Below are positions 1-11,344 of a stretch of DNA of 64,000 nt, piece by piece. The notes beneath the pieces are model-generated. The model saw nothing but the letters and a program-made list of their open reading frames with translations. It made no database searches and was not told the DNA's origin. Made by a program: the position numbers and the translations under genes. The stretch lies in the NCBI GenBank assembly GCA_019096195.1, contig JAGTXK010000119.1:529010-593009 (forward strand), written 5' to 3'. This DNA comes from Boletus sp. NGJ (Eukaryota; Basidiomycota; Agaricomycetes; Boletales; Boletaceae). The stretch's first letter is position 1. The number at the start of each line of letters is the position of its first letter.

Positions 1-600
1 TTGATGTTGGAGTTGCTGTTGGTTAGCGATGCGAGCGGACAGCGACGAGGCCACACAAGTGCGAAGTGATGAGGAAGATGATCACAAGCACTGTGGTGAT
101 CACCCAGAGCAGGTGCAGGCTTCTGAGGTGAAGTGAAACTGAAGGGTGGGTAGATTACATGAGAAGTTGTGTAGATCTAGGTTAGAGTTACATGGAGGGC
201 AGACGCCCATATATATAGACCTCTCCAATCTAGGGCAGGCTTCCTATTGTATATGGTAATATTAAGTCGCAGACAGAATATTACCATAAGAGATCAATGC
301 ATCAATCAAATGGGGAAGTTGGAATACTAGGCTGTGTGTGAGAGAACACAGCCAGGGAGGCAATGTCTATTGATTAAATCAGAGGTGAAATGCATATATC
401 AATGAAAGAGAAAAGGGGCAGTGTCATGGCCAAAATAGGTATTGCCTAGAAAGGGAGTTTTGGATGAGGCGATGCCTGTGTTGGTGTTGCAGGGGAATCC
501 CTGGTCAGAGTCAAAGAAGAGGTCATTCCATAGTCCTGGAGGGGGTGAAGGAAGAGAAAAAGATGTACCCCCTTCCCTGACCATAACATAATAAGTACTT
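1..600 (-). repeat. Left arm of inverted LTR-like repeat pair
   Basis: Read on the minus strand this stretch matches about 1391-2035 of the plus strand: the same order of blocks (GGGGGTAC followed by a short open stretch with GGT-FSLP, a TATATATAG box, an AGATCTACACA block, a TTTCACxTCAC block and a CACTTGTGTGGC block). Its minus-strand start TGTTATGG near 583, the internal TATA-like box and the length suggest a solo LTR, but the outer end lies beyond the window. Similarity is by eye and patchy. Short reading frames inside (399-584 minus) are part of the repeat, not a gene. Confidence 0.5.
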
Positions 601-1182
601 ACATGCCCAAGTCAAGGTAACATCTGGTGGACATCAAAATTCATTTATGTTGGACTTACATCAGCGAGTGGTGTGGCTGAGATTTCTGTCAATTGTTTGG
701 TGAGTGACATGCTAAACATGGTTATTATCACTCACTGCATGTAATTTATTTGTCTGTTGTATTGTTAGTTGGCTCTTAAGAGTTCAGACATTCCATTTAT
801 GTTTCAAGCCAACTGTGTCAACAACCCCAACCTGAGCATCCACTCAATATCCAGCAGGCATTCAGTGAACATCCATGTTTTTACATAGTTTTGGTGCAAT
901 ATAAATAGATCTTACATCCACTCAAATAGCACAACAAGCAGAGCAAGCTTAACATGTAAACAGATTGAATTATTAGTATATTGAAATGTAATAACATAAA
1001 TAAGTGGGTAGAGATGAGGCTCAGGCACACGTTTGAGCACTATAAGCCAATAGGGTGGCTTGGGTATATGTGAAGGTGGGTGGATACTTGATGTTTCAAT
1101 GAAATGGGTGGCAGAACTCATATGGCAGTGGAAACAGCAATGGTGAAGATAATGCTGCACTATATGGCATGCACAGTTTATG
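601..1182. other. Spacer, no gene seen
   Basis: AT-rich DNA between the two LTR-like arms. Only short overlapping open frames occur and none has a recognisable motif. Confidence 0.5.
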
Positions 1183-1390
1183 CATCAGTAAAAACAGGAC
1201 TAACTGTCCAGTGCTGGACAGTACTGGACAGTAACATAGTGCTCATAGTGAGGGTCCAACTGAATAGTGGTTTGATAGTACTATGATAGTGTCTCATAGT
1301 CTGTTCATAGTGTGGCCATAGTCTGTCATAGTATTCTCAGTGTCTCATAGTATTCTCATAGTACTTTCATAGTGGTCATAGTATTTCTAT
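1183..1390 (+). repeat. TCATAGT satellite-like repeat, copy 1
   Basis: Begins CATCAGTAAAAACAGG, runs through a GTCCAG/CTGGAC palindromic patch and then into many spaced TCATAGT units. The same block recurs nearly base for base at 57225-57430, so this is a dispersed repeat rather than a local microsatellite. Confidence 0.8.
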
Positions 1391-2035
1391 TGTTACAGAT
1401 AACGAAGGGGGTACACCTTTTTCCCTTCCCTTCATACTTCCCCCATCCCCAGTCATTGACGACTTGTGGGGGGACCTCTCATTTGACTCCTCAGAGACAA
1501 CATGGAAAAGCTTTCTCATGGGAGAACACCTGGCACTCAGCACTTCCCTCGACAACACTGCCTTCTAGATAGTGACTGGCCATCTGCGAGATCTCAGATC
1601 TCTCTGATGGCTATTCTCTTTATCCTGTGTTTCTTTCATTTTCCCTTTTGTCTTGAAACCTATGCCACTCATCAGACACTGCCTCCTCAGCTATGTTCTC
1701 CTGTACATAGCTCATATTCCATTACTCCCAGCCTCATCCCTGATTCGGCTCTCATTTTTCTTTATGGTAACTCCACTTATGCCTGCCCTAAAGGCGCAAA
1801 ACCCTATATATAGTTAGCCAATCCCCCTTGCATCTCTCTAACCTTGATCTACACATTACTTCCCATATAAATCTACCAAACCCTTGGTTTCACCTCACTT
1901 CAGATGCCTGTGCCCACTCTAGAAATGATCACCATCATGTTTCTGATCTTGCTCCTGATCACATTGCACTTGTGTGGCATTCTTGCCACCCATTCGTGCA
2001 CTTAACCAGCAGCAACACCAATGCAGACAGGGTTC
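1391..2035 (+). repeat. Right arm of inverted LTR-like repeat pair
   Basis: Plus-strand partner of 1-600. It starts TGTTACAGATAACG, carries the GGT-FSLP-like open stretch around 1402-1570, a TATATATAG box near 1805-1813 and the CACTTGTGTGGC block near 1967. TG start, TATA box and about 640 bp length fit a solo LTR. No gag or pol sequence lies between the arms. Confidence 0.5.
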
Positions 2036-2041
2036 TGCACA

Positions 2042-2170
2042 GATAGGACTGCACCACTATCTCCAAGTCCAAGACTCTGCCATTGGCATACTCATATACG
2101 ATAGATCTGCACCTCTATAGGACTGTGCCACCATCATCAAAGCCCAAGACTCTGTCATTGGTCATAGAGA
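2042..2170 (+). repeat. Short tandem duplication, unit about 78 bp
   Basis: Two imperfect copies of a unit containing AGGACTG-CACCA, CAAGACTCTG and CATTGG follow each other (about 2045 and 2120). No gene is visible in 2171-2324. Confidence 0.6.
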
Positions 2171-2324
2171 AGGCTCTAACTCCACGGGAGGCTCTATGTA
2201 AAGCTAGCTGTTGGTCCCCATATCTAGGGAACTTGGGCCTAGGAAGCCATTCGCTCAAGTCCAGCTAGTCCAGTAATCAACTAGGTGGTCAATTACTTGG
2301 AAACATGTCACTTGTTACTCGGCA

Positions 2325-2412
2325 TAACATCCATAGTATCTCATAGTATTCTTATAGTGTCTTATAGTGTGGTGATAGTGATGCCATAGTATACATAGTG
2401 CTTCCATAGTGG
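2325..2412 (+). repeat. TCATAGT repeat, short array
   Basis: A run of CATAGT units spaced 5-12 bases apart, same family as 1183-1390, just before the microsatellite that hosts the retrotransposon. Confidence 0.7.
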
Positions 2413-2424
2413 CTTAGCAATTCT

Positions 2425-2555
2425 AATTCTCATTCTAATTCTAATTCAATTTCAAGCCAATTCTAATTTCAAATTCAATCAAATATTAATTCTACTAATT
2501 CTAATTCTAATTCTGATCCTAATTTTAATCCTAATCCTAATCCTAATCCTAATCC
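2425..2555. repeat. AATTCT / CCTAAT microsatellite
   Basis: Degenerate AATTCT units grade into a regular CCTAAT hexamer run. The Ty3 element sits inside this run and its last five bases (AATCC, 2551-2555) are repeated directly after the element at 10873-10877. Confidence 0.8.
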
Positions 2556-3105
2556 TGTTACGATTTACTCTTTTCTTTTCTTTTTGTCTCTTCTTTTCAT
2601 CAGTTGTCCTCACTCTCATCTCATCCTCTTGATTCCCCTGGACCATTCGCTACACAGTGGGACTCTGTGTAGTCGAACCCCTTTTCCCTCACGATTTGTA
2701 CTTCTATGCTGATGTCATATGGAAGATCCCTTCCTATTCCCACTCTATAGGATCTCTCTGGTGCTGCAGCTTGGTCATCCTCTTCCCATGCTTACTTCAT
2801 ATATAAACCTCGTGTTCCATAGTCGATTCCCAATTTACACCTACTTGGTGAACTTTCATCATTGTTCCTCCAGACCTCTATAAGTCATTGTTCTACTTCG
2901 AGTAAATGCTTCTTCTATGTCTCGACTTCACTCTCACTGAGTAAACCCTCGACCACGACAAGGAAGACCCTTTGTCATTAACCCTTTGACCCTATTTAGA
3001 GATCTTTCATCTTATAGCCCATCAAGCTATCCCCTCGACCCCTATAGCTTGTTGCTACTTGATTATCCAAGTTAATGCCTATCCCTACCCAGGGTAGTCA
3101 TAACA
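2556..3105 (+). repeat. 5' LTR of the chromovirus
   Basis: 550 bp with TGTTAC...TCATAACA ends and an internal CATATATAAACC promoter-like TATA box (about 2798-2809). It differs from the right LTR at scattered positions, nearly all transitions, and lacks a 30-40 bp internal duplication found on the right. Confidence 0.93.
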
Positions 3106-3443
3106 TAAGGTGTAAATTCTCTACCTCAAGGCTATCACTGTTATAGTCCTCCACCCACCATTGCTCGCCAACACCCCACCCTGAACCCTGCTTGGTGGAA
3201 CTCTCGTGCATGTGCTGAGACACTCTTCACCAATGACGCACCCTCTAACCATGAAGAAGAATCTTCGGACCTTGACCTTGACCTTGACCTTCCATTCCAA
3301 CAACAACAGGATGCTGCCCTCAACCTATCGCATCAGCTCTCGAGCCATCTACACCTACCAAGAATCCCTACCCCACTGATCCCACCTTCCCCTACACTGT
3401 TGACAGCAGTACCCTCATTCTCCTTGCCACCCCCTCGTCACAC

Positions 3444-4330
3444 ATGTCTTCGACAGCTCAACCTACTAAACTTCGTATCAGTACATCCAAAGCCTATGAT
3501 GGCTCTTTCAACACCTCTGTGCCTTGGTTTAACACCATTCAGTTCTACCTCTATGTCAATGCCAAAGTCTATGACACTGACGCCAAACAAATCGCCTTCG
3601 CCCTGTCTTACATGACCAAGGGACCTGCCCTCACCTAGGCCACCACCTATTGACAAAACGCCATCACTGGCATCACCCTCGGCTCTTTTGCCGACTTCGT
3701 TACTGCCTTCAAGAAGGCATTCAAACACCATGATACCATGGGCAATGCCATCACTTGGCTGTCCACCACGCGCATGGTCAAGAAGTGAGATAACTCGTAC
3801 TCTCCCCCCCTCATGCAGTACACATCCGAATTCCAGAACAATGCCTCTCTTGCCAAGATCACTGACCTGAACATCCTTATTGAGTACTATTCTGCCGGGA
3901 TCCCCTCGGGGCTCATGTGACGAGTCATGTCTATGGATATGGTGCCCACTACCATTGAAGAATGGTACTCTCAGGCTATTCATTTCCAGATGCAATGGGA
4001 GAGGGCCAATGAGATTGCCAAAAGGTACAACAAACCCTCTGCCCACACATACCACTCTTTCTCCTCACCCACCTTGTCCAAGACCCACAACCCTGACACC
4101 ATGGACGTCAATGTGGTCTCCATTCCCAAACTCACCCCCAAAGAGTAGAAACGCTGCTTCAATCAAAAACTCTGCTTCCGCTGCCATCAATCAGGCCATA
4201 TTACCACCGCCTGTACCACCTTCACTTCTTCCATCAAGAAGACAAAGACCTCCCCCGCCAAAAAGGTCAGGGTTGTTGAAAAGGAAGAAGAAAACTCCGA
4301 CAGAGAGACCATCAGACAGGTTTCTTCAGG
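3444..4330 (+). pseudogene. gag, interrupted, with CCHC zinc knuckle
   Basis: Starts at the ATG at 3444 with a KLRIS-KAYDG opening that resembles the Ty3 capsid N terminus. The frame stays recognisable but has stops at about 3636 (TAG), 3651 (TGA), 3787 (TGA), 3918 (TGA) and 4146 (TAG). At 4170-4211 it encodes a nucleocapsid zinc knuckle CFRCHQSGHITTAC (C-x2-C-x4-H-x4-C). Three stops sit where tryptophan (TGG) fits the context and one where arginine (CGA) fits. Gag should package element RNA; this copy cannot make a full product. Confidence 0.85.
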
Positions 4331-4379
4331 TTTTTAAATTGGGAAACACCCTCGACACATGTTTTCCCTTCTCTTAGTT

Positions 4380-7300
4380 GTGCCGCTCTAACTGTAGAGT
4401 CAAAATTGAAAGGCATTCGCATCCCTGTTCAACTCCTTGTCTCCACACACGCTAAGAAAGCTGTTGACACCAGAGCCCTTGTAGACAGTGGTGCAGAAAT
4501 CTCCTGCATCAACTATCAATTTGTGTGAAAGCACAAACTCCTGACCACTCAGCTCCATACCCCCATCTGCATTCAAAATGCCAACACCTCGTTCAACAAA
4601 AATGGAGATATCAAATTCACATGCGATCTCTTTGTCAACATCAAGGGCATCCTTCTGTGGACGACCCTCTATGTCATCTCCTGTGGAAAGAAGAATGTCA
4701 TCCTTGGCCAACCTTGGCTCTGTTCTTGTAACCCGACCATCAACTGGGCAGCTAATACCCTCACCCTCAATGAAACCCTCGACCAATCCACCGACCTCTA
4801 TCACATGAGGACCAAACCAACCCCTATTGAAACGAACAAACCTTCGTCCCGACCAGGTCATGCCAACGTTAATCTCATAACCTGTTACCATCTTTGCGGC
4901 TTCCTACAGAAGGAAACCGACGAATGAGAATATCTACAAAACGCAGATCAAAATCACATTATGCACCGAATCATCTGAGGGGGCTACAAGTATGTTGCCT
5001 CCTCTGTCATTGCCAAACTTACTATCGCCACTGAACTTGCCAAAGCTGCTGAGAAGGTGAAACCCAAACCGACCCTCCCCACCGCATACGCTGACTACGC
5101 CTCCATCTTCTTGAAAGAAGCCACTGACCATGTCCCTCTATCACGCTCGTACGACCATGAGATCAATGTCAAGGAGACTTTTATCCCAAAGATTGGGAAA
5201 GTCTACCCCCTCTCTCCTTACAAACAGAAGGTCACCGAAGACTTCCTTGACAAACATCTCAAGATGGGAAAGATTCACCTGTCAAACTCCCCCCAAGCCT
5301 CCCTCTTCTTCTTCGTCAAAAAGAAGAACGGTGATCTCTGTCCCTGCCAAGACTACAGGTATATCAATGAACACACTGTTCGCGATGCCTATCCCCTCCC
5401 TCTAGTCTCCAACCTCATCGACAAGCTCAAAGGAGCAACCACCTTCACCAAATTCAATGTCCACTGGGGATATAACAATGTGCGTATCAAAGACAGTAAT
5501 CAATGGGAAGCTGCTTTCGTCACACATCGAGGCCTCTATGAACCCACAGTCATGTTCTTTGGTCTCTGTAACTCTCCCACAACCTTCCAATGGTTCATGA
5601 ATGACTCCTTCTGGGATATGATCACCAAAGGATGGCTCATCATTTACATGGACGACCTCCTCATCTTCTCCCCTGATGATGCCATGCATACCGAGTGAAC
5701 CAAACACGTTCTCCAACGAATGACCGAACTTGACCTTCATCTCAAACTCGAGAAGTGCACCTTTGCTACCAATGAAGTGGAATACCTTGGGATGATCGTC
5801 TGTCCTAACCAGCTGGCCATGGATCCTGTTAAGCTTGACGGGATTGCCAAATGGCCTGCCCCCACTAAGGTCACTGGTGTCCAATCATTTCTCAGCTTCA
5901 CCAACTTCTATTGTCAGTTCATCCATGATTACTTGATGATCGCCCATCCCCTCATCGACCTCACCAAGCTTAATCATTCCTGGGTTTGGTCGAAAGAATG
6001 TCAAGACGCATTCGATCATCTTAAGTGTCTCTTCCTTTCCAAACCAGTCCTCCACCTACCCAACTTCTCTGCCCCCTTCGCCATCGCCACTGATGCCTCA
6101 AAGTATGCCACTGACGCCATCCTTTTACAAACTGACACCAACAGTGATTGGCATCCTTGCTCCTACCTTTCGCAATCCTTTTCCCCTGCTAAAAGGAACT
6201 ACAACATCTACAATCATGAACTCCTCACTGTCATCTGCACATTGAAATCGTGGCGCCACTACCTCTATGGCTCCTCCTTCCCAGTCCAGATTTTCACCGA
6301 CCACAAAAACCTGTTGTACTTCAAATCACCCCAGAATTTCAATTGTCGACAAGCCCACTGGCTCCTCGATCTCACCGACTTTGACCTTAAAATTATCCAC
6401 GTCCCTGGCTGCCTCCTTGCTGGCCCAGACACTCTTTCCCATCACCCCGATCTTATCCCAATGTCTGATGTTGACAACAAGGGTGTTACCCTCCTTCCCC
6501 CTTCCCTGTTTGTCAATTTAATTGACACCTCCCTGGCCTTCCTCATCCAATGGTCCTCTCTCTCAGATCCCCTTGTTCTCCAACACCTCCAAGCAACCGA
6601 CACCTCCGCATCTACTTTCCTTCCTGCCTGCCTCTCTGATTGGTTATACATGGACAGCATCCTGTCCTACTGTAACCACATATATGTTTCACCTGACGAT
6701 TCCCTCCATCGCTTGGTCCTCCAATGCTGTCATGATCATGAGTCCGCTGGCCACCCCGGCTACCTTAAAACCCAACAACTCATGTCCACTGACTTCTGGT
6801 GGCCTGGTCTCGCCTCTTACATTCGCACTTATGTGTCTGGCTGTCCTGCATGTCAGCAGAATAAGGCGAACACCCATCCCACGATACCCCCCTTAACCCT
6901 GATCTGCTCCACCACCTCGCTCCCTTTCCACCAGGTCTTTTGTGACCTCATCACTGACCTCCCCCTGACCTCCGGCTTTGACTCCCTGTTGGTCATGGTC
7001 GACCACAGACTTATGAAGGGGGTAATTCTCTGTCCTACGAAGAAATCAGTGACTGCTGAGGGGATCACAACCCTCTTTTTCCACAAGGTATACCTCCACT
7101 TTGGTCTTTACAACAAGATCATCTCCAATCGAGGACCCCAGTTCACCTTAGCCTTTGCCAAAGAACTCGGAAAGCTTCTGAAATACGACCTTTCCCTCTC
7201 TACTGCCTACCACCCCCAATGCAATGGAGAAATGGAATGGGTCAACCAGGAGATCGAAACCTACCTCCAGATCTTCTGTGGCAACAAACCCACTACTTGG

Positions 7301-8008
7301 GCTGAAAAGATCTCTCACGCCAAATTCACCCACAACCATCAACCCCACTCTGTCACTAGTCAATCTCCAATCTTCCTTCTCATAGGATATGAACCCCATT
7401 CCCTTCCTTTGGTCGTTCCTGACTCCATAATCCCTGCTCTAGAAGAGCATATCCAGAAACTCTCTGCTGCTAGGAATGAAGCCTTGGCAGCCCACAAACT
7501 CGCACGACAAGTCATGACCTCTCACACTCATTGTCACTTCACTCCATTCAAGAAAGGCGATCGGATTTGGCTAGAAGCCAGAAACCTGAAACACTCCATC
7601 GCTGACCCAAAGTTCACATCGAAACAAGAGGGTTCTTTTACCATCACAGACGTCCTATCTCCAATTGTCTATAAACTCCATCTCCCAGCTATGTGGAAGA
7701 TCCACCCAGTCTTCCATGCTTCACTCCTCACTCTGTGCCAAGAAAACACCACATACGGCAAACACTTTGTCAAACCACCACCTGACCTGATAGCTGGTGA
7801 AGAAGAATATGAAATTGATAAAGTCTTATGACATTGCAGCTCTCCATCTCGCCGCTCCTTCCTGATCCAATGGAAAGGATACTCTGCAGAAGAAGACTTC
7901 TGGGTCCCCAAGTGGGATCTGAAACATGCCAAGTCCGCTCTGCTTGACTATAAGAAACATCATCCCAAAATGTTCCCTCCCATTGCCTCTCTCACCCACA
8001 CACCATGA
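4380..8008 (+). pseudogene. pol: protease, RT, RNase H, integrase, chromodomain
   Basis: Domains in order: aspartic protease with ALVDSGAEISC (about 4465-4510); reverse transcriptase 5057-5900 with FGLCNSPTTFQ and the YMDD active site; RNase H with ATDASKYATDA (about 6085) and HELLTVICTLKSW; integrase zinc finger (H..H, CPAC around 6845-6860); integrase core including DLITDLPL, NRGPQF and a late glutamate in the AYHPQCNGEMEW segment; a GPY/F-like region ending HPVFHASLL; and a chromodomain SFLIQWKGYSAEEDFW at 7858-7905. TGA stops interrupt RT near 5696 and the linker before the chromodomain at 7829; both fit former CGA codons. Downstream the frame resumes unchanged. The pol frame ends at 8006-8008, overlapping the next start. 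Confidence 0.93.
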
Positions 8009-9114
8009 CCATTCCCCTCATCGCTAACACTACAACCTCCTCCAATGCCACCATGTCTTCCTCCCCACGTAATGTTTCTACAATATTTGATAGCAGTACT
8101 GTCTCTTCTGCTCTCTCCTCTCCTTCGTCACTCTCGCATTTTGACACCCCTCTTAACAATGACTCTCGCCCTGGTTCTCCTCTTATACCTTCTCCCTGCA
8201 GTGAACCTCGCCTTCCATGCCCACTGACACCGGTCTCATTAGCCTCCACCCCCACACCGATCATGTTGGTGGACATCCCCATCTATGCCATGCATCTTCA
8301 CAATGACTTCCCAGACTTAGCCGAGGTTACCTGTCTCACGGAAAATCTTGAAGACCCATGCATGGCATTAGGTCTTGGAGCCCATTTAGATTACACCTCC
8401 CCTTTATACTCCCTCTACAAGGCATATCTACAAGCAGCCAACCTGGATGCAATCACCAATCGTACCACCGCCAACACCCATCTCTCCTTGACCCAACTCC
8501 ACCTTCGGGGTATCTCCAGCAAACTAAAGGCAGCACTCCTTAACGCCCTCCACCAACTGGGAGCCATAGAACTCCTTGACGACCTTGACAGGTACATGAG
8601 AGACTTAGCCAACCATCCCTCGCCCGTAGCACTCCCCACACCCTCCACACCATCTGTGTCGTCATCCCATTTGGGCAATGAAGAACTCGCTGTTGTTCGC
8701 CGCAAGGAGGCTTACTGGATGGGTCATGACAGACTGGTCCCGCTGGGACCTTCTCACCCTCACTACTCTGAATCCTGTTATCAATGCCACCATCTTGGTC
8801 ATGTACGAGTTCACTGCCTGGTCTATCAATGTCCCCAATGTCTTCACTGGGAACCCAGTCACACACAGGCCCGCTGCCCTTTATGTTGTCATCTTAACCC
8901 ACAAACTCCACCCATCTCGTCGTCCCCCTCTTCATTGTCATCCAGTCACATATCCTCCTCCCCCCATTCAGTCTGCCATGTATTGCCCCCTCATTCTACC
9001 TGTGGCAATCATCTCACATGCCATCACTCCTCCCTCCGCCACCTTACTCAGGAGGTCACTCATCTGGACTGCACTACCGTGATACTGGACATTTACAATG
9101 AACTAGACGTCTGA
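8005..9114 (+). CDS. Accessory zinc-knuckle protein of the chromovirus
   Basis: An intact 369-codon frame whose ATG overlaps the pol stop as ATGA (8005-8008), suggesting coupled translation or a relic of a fused frame. The N-terminal third is Ser/Thr/Pro-rich and low in complexity. The middle (about residues 90-200) is more ordered. Residues about 257-270 form CYQCHHLGHVRVHC, a perfect C-x2-C-x4-H-x4-C knuckle, followed by more paired cysteines (CPQC, CPLC). This is separate from the gag knuckle upstream. I do not know its function; nucleic-acid binding is inferred from the knuckles. It is open although gag and pol are broken. Confidence 0.7.
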   Translation: MTIPLIANTTTSSNATMSSSPRNVSTIFDSSTVSSALSSPSSLSHFDTPLNNDSRPGSPLIPSPCSEPRLPCPLTPVSLASTPTPIMLVDIPIYAMHLHNDFPDLAEVTCLTENLEDPCMALGLGAHLDYTSPLYSLYKAYLQAANLDAITNRTTANTHLSLTQLHLRGISSKLKAALLNALHQLGAIELLDDLDRYMRDLANHPSPVALPTPSTPSVSSSHLGNEELAVVRRKEAYWMGHDRLVPLGPSHPHYSESCYQCHHLGHVRVHCLVYQCPQCLHWEPSHTQARCPLCCHLNPQTPPISSSPSSLSSSHISSSPHSVCHVLPPHSTCGNHLTCHHSSLRHLTQEVTHLDCTTVILDIYNELDV

Positions 9115-10283
9115 AAGGAACTTGCAATGAACGAAAGAAAGAACCTAGACCCAATATCTGAAGTGTTGCTAACTAAAGCAATATGCGACAGAGAGAAAGG
9201 CAATTTCAAGGTTAGGTGAAACATGGTACTCTACTGGCTACTTATATACTACCGATAGTGGTGCACAGACCATGCTATGCTATGACGTCGTAGGGTACTG
9301 GGTATGACATCACAGGAACGAGGAAATGTTAGTGTTCAATGGCAAAAGGGAGAAACGGTGGAATGAGATGCGTGTGGTATATGCATGTAAGTGAAAGGTA
9401 GTCCGAAGCGCTCTAGGCATGGCTACGTGTGATATATCTGAAGGGGAACTAATAGATAGGAATGCATAGATGAAAGACGAAAGAAGAAATGAAAGGGTGA
9501 TGCATAAGGCATCGCATGGGGTGATCGTTGGATCTGGTATCGAGACGAGATCATATTGGGTGATAGATCGGGTCTTGTCTAGGGGTTAATCTAGCGTGGG
9601 CTTGATTAGTACTTGGTAATGGCATTGTGGGATGGCGTCGGATGTGATCTATGGCGTGGGCCAGGGATCGGGGGTCGCACGGGGATTCGAGGATCTGGAG
9701 GCGAGCTCCTGATTAGCACTTGTGTAGTGTACCGAGCACTGCGTCAGGTACTGTCTATGGGTGTCGTGTGTGTAACGAGTGCATACGTGACAAAGGGGTT
9801 ATTGTCATCATATGGCGTTATGTCACGTGGTGTGGCTACCGAGCGCTGCGTTAGGTAGGTCCACGAGGGGTGGCATAGTTTATAGGCGTGTGGGCCTGTG
9901 TTTGTGGCGATGAATGCCAGGGTTAGCTGTGGGGCTACTTGGTGTCATAGTGTAACGGGTATGACTGGGGTACTGCTAGTGAAAGCGTACATGGGTGTGG
10001 TCAATGGTATGGTGTATTGTATGGGGGAGGATACAGTGAGTGACTACTCTAGGTGTGTGCGGGGTGAGGCTAGGATGGAGGTTGGGTGAGGGTAGGCGAG
10101 TGTATTGTCTGTAGGTAGTGCAAAAGTGTAGGTAGGAGTGCTAATAAGTAGGTGGTATAATCGGTGATCGTTTCAATGTCTTTGACAGCGTTGCCATGGG
10201 CAACATGACAGGATCCCCTTGTGGTTCATACCGGGGTCTGGACTAGGTCATTCAATGGTACTTCACATGTAGTAGGGGGGTAA
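9115..10283 (+). other. 3' untranslated part of the chromovirus
   Basis: About 1.2 kb without a convincing gene, notably GT-rich on the plus strand. It ends in the purine tract that would prime plus-strand synthesis. Short open frames at 9613-10089 have no recognisable motif. Confidence 0.7.
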
Positions 10284-10872
10284 TGTTATGATTTACTCTT
10301 TTCTTTTCTTTTCGTCTCTTCTTTTCATCAGTTGTCCTCACTCTTGTCTCGTCCTCTTGATTCCCCTGGACCATTCACTACACAGTGGGACTCTGTGTAG
10401 TCGAACCCCTTTTCTCTCACGATTTGTACTTCTACACTGACGTCATACGGAAGATCCCTTCCTATTTCCACTCTATAGGATCTCTCTAGTGCTGCAGCTT
10501 GGTCATCCCCTTTCCACACTTACTTCATATATAAACCTTGTGTTCCATAGTTGATCCCCAATTTACACCTACTTGGTGAACTTTCATCATCGTTCCTCCA
10601 GACCTCTATAAGTCATTGTTCTACTCTAAGTGAATGCTTCTTCTACATCTCGACTTCACTCTCACCAAGTGAACCCTCGACCACGACAAGGAAGACCCTT
10701 TGTCACAGAACCCTTGACCCCACAACAAGGAAGACCCTTACTCGTTAACCCTTTGACTCTATCTAGGGATCTCTCATCTTATAGTCCATCAAGCTATCCC
10801 CTCGACCCCTGTAGCTCATTGCTACTTGATTATCCAAGTTAACGCCTATCCCTACCTGGGGTAGTCGTAACA
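10284..10872 (+). repeat. 3' LTR of the chromovirus
   Basis: 589 bp, TGTTATG start and GTCGTAACA end. It matches the left LTR with scattered transitions and carries an extra copy of the AAGGAAGACCCTT segment (about 10706-10740), which accounts for its greater length. Confidence 0.93.
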
Positions 10873-10930
10873 AATCCTAATCCTAATCCTAATCCTAATT
10901 CCAGTCCCAGTTCCAATCCCAATCCTAATG
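10873..10930. repeat. CCTAAT microsatellite, right side of insertion
   Basis: Continuation of the hexamer run into which the element inserted, grading into AGTCCCAGTTCC-type units. Confidence 0.75.
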
Positions 10931-11099
10931 ATTTACAAAGTAAAGTGTTGACTTCATGTAATGAATAGAGAAGGATAAAATTAAGAAACAAGAGAGTGTG
11001 TGAAAGTTTTTGAAGTCTGGCTTGTTTATATAAGAATGGTGGCACAAACATTGGCAAACAATGTCCGCTTTTTCAACACTGAGTGTGGGAAAATGGACT

Positions 11100-11320
11100 T
11101 GGATATTTTTTGAATGTAGATCTACACTTTTGGTACACTTTGTGACTACACTTTTACTACACTTTGGTGTGCACTTTTGGTACACTTTTGGTACACTTTG
11201 TTTGCTACACTTTTGCTACATTTAGTGCGCATTTTTGCTACACTGTATTACACTCTTTCCTACACTTTTTGTACAACATTTGACTACACCTTTGACTACA
11301 CTTTTTGTATACTTTTGATT
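11100..11320 (+). repeat. TACACTTTTGG degenerate tandem array
   Basis: Many spaced copies of TACACTTTTG-G/C with variable linkers. The overlapping short frames on the minus strand reflect the repeat, not a gene. Confidence 0.8.
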
Positions 11321-11341
11321 TAGGTTTAGGTTTAGGTTTAG
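11318..11341 (+). repeat. Short TTTAGG run
   Basis: Four TTTAGG units in a row between the TACACTTTTGG array and the CTATGA array. Similar to, but not the same as, the usual fungal telomere unit TTAGGG. Confidence 0.7.
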
Positions 11342-11344
11342 CTT

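Larger units (their letters stand above)
2556..10872 (+). mobile_element. Ty3/Gypsy chromovirus LTR retrotransposon, complete but decayed
   Basis: Two LTRs (2556-3105 and 10284-10872) starting TGTTA and ending TAACA enclose gag, protease, reverse transcriptase, RNase H, integrase and a chromodomain in Ty3 order. An AATCC duplication flanks it, though the host site is a CCTAAT repeat, so the duplication is less diagnostic than usual. A purine-rich tract (10271-10283, AGTAGGGGGGTAA) abuts the right LTR. The reading frame is interrupted by stops in gag and pol, so this copy is not autonomous. The integrase-linked chromodomain places it among chromoviruses, which in fungi tend to target heterochromatin. 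Confidence 0.95.

Noticed and set aside
1235-1390. CRISPR-like spaced repeats (TCATAGT arrays)
   Set aside because: Units are short and irregularly spaced, spacers are not unique, and the genome is eukaryotic; a satellite fits better.
3438-4055. 205-codon minus-strand frame over gag
   Set aside because: It overlaps the zinc-knuckle gag frame of a clear retroelement and has no motif of its own.
9613-10089. Small proteins between the accessory ORF and the 3' LTR
   Set aside because: Biased GT-rich DNA gives open frames by chance; no motif and no second copy.
11318-11341. Telomere end or interstitial telomere
   Set aside because: Units are TTTAGG, only four copies, and the hexamer at 2530 and 10873 is CCTAAT; neither is the usual TTAGGG array.
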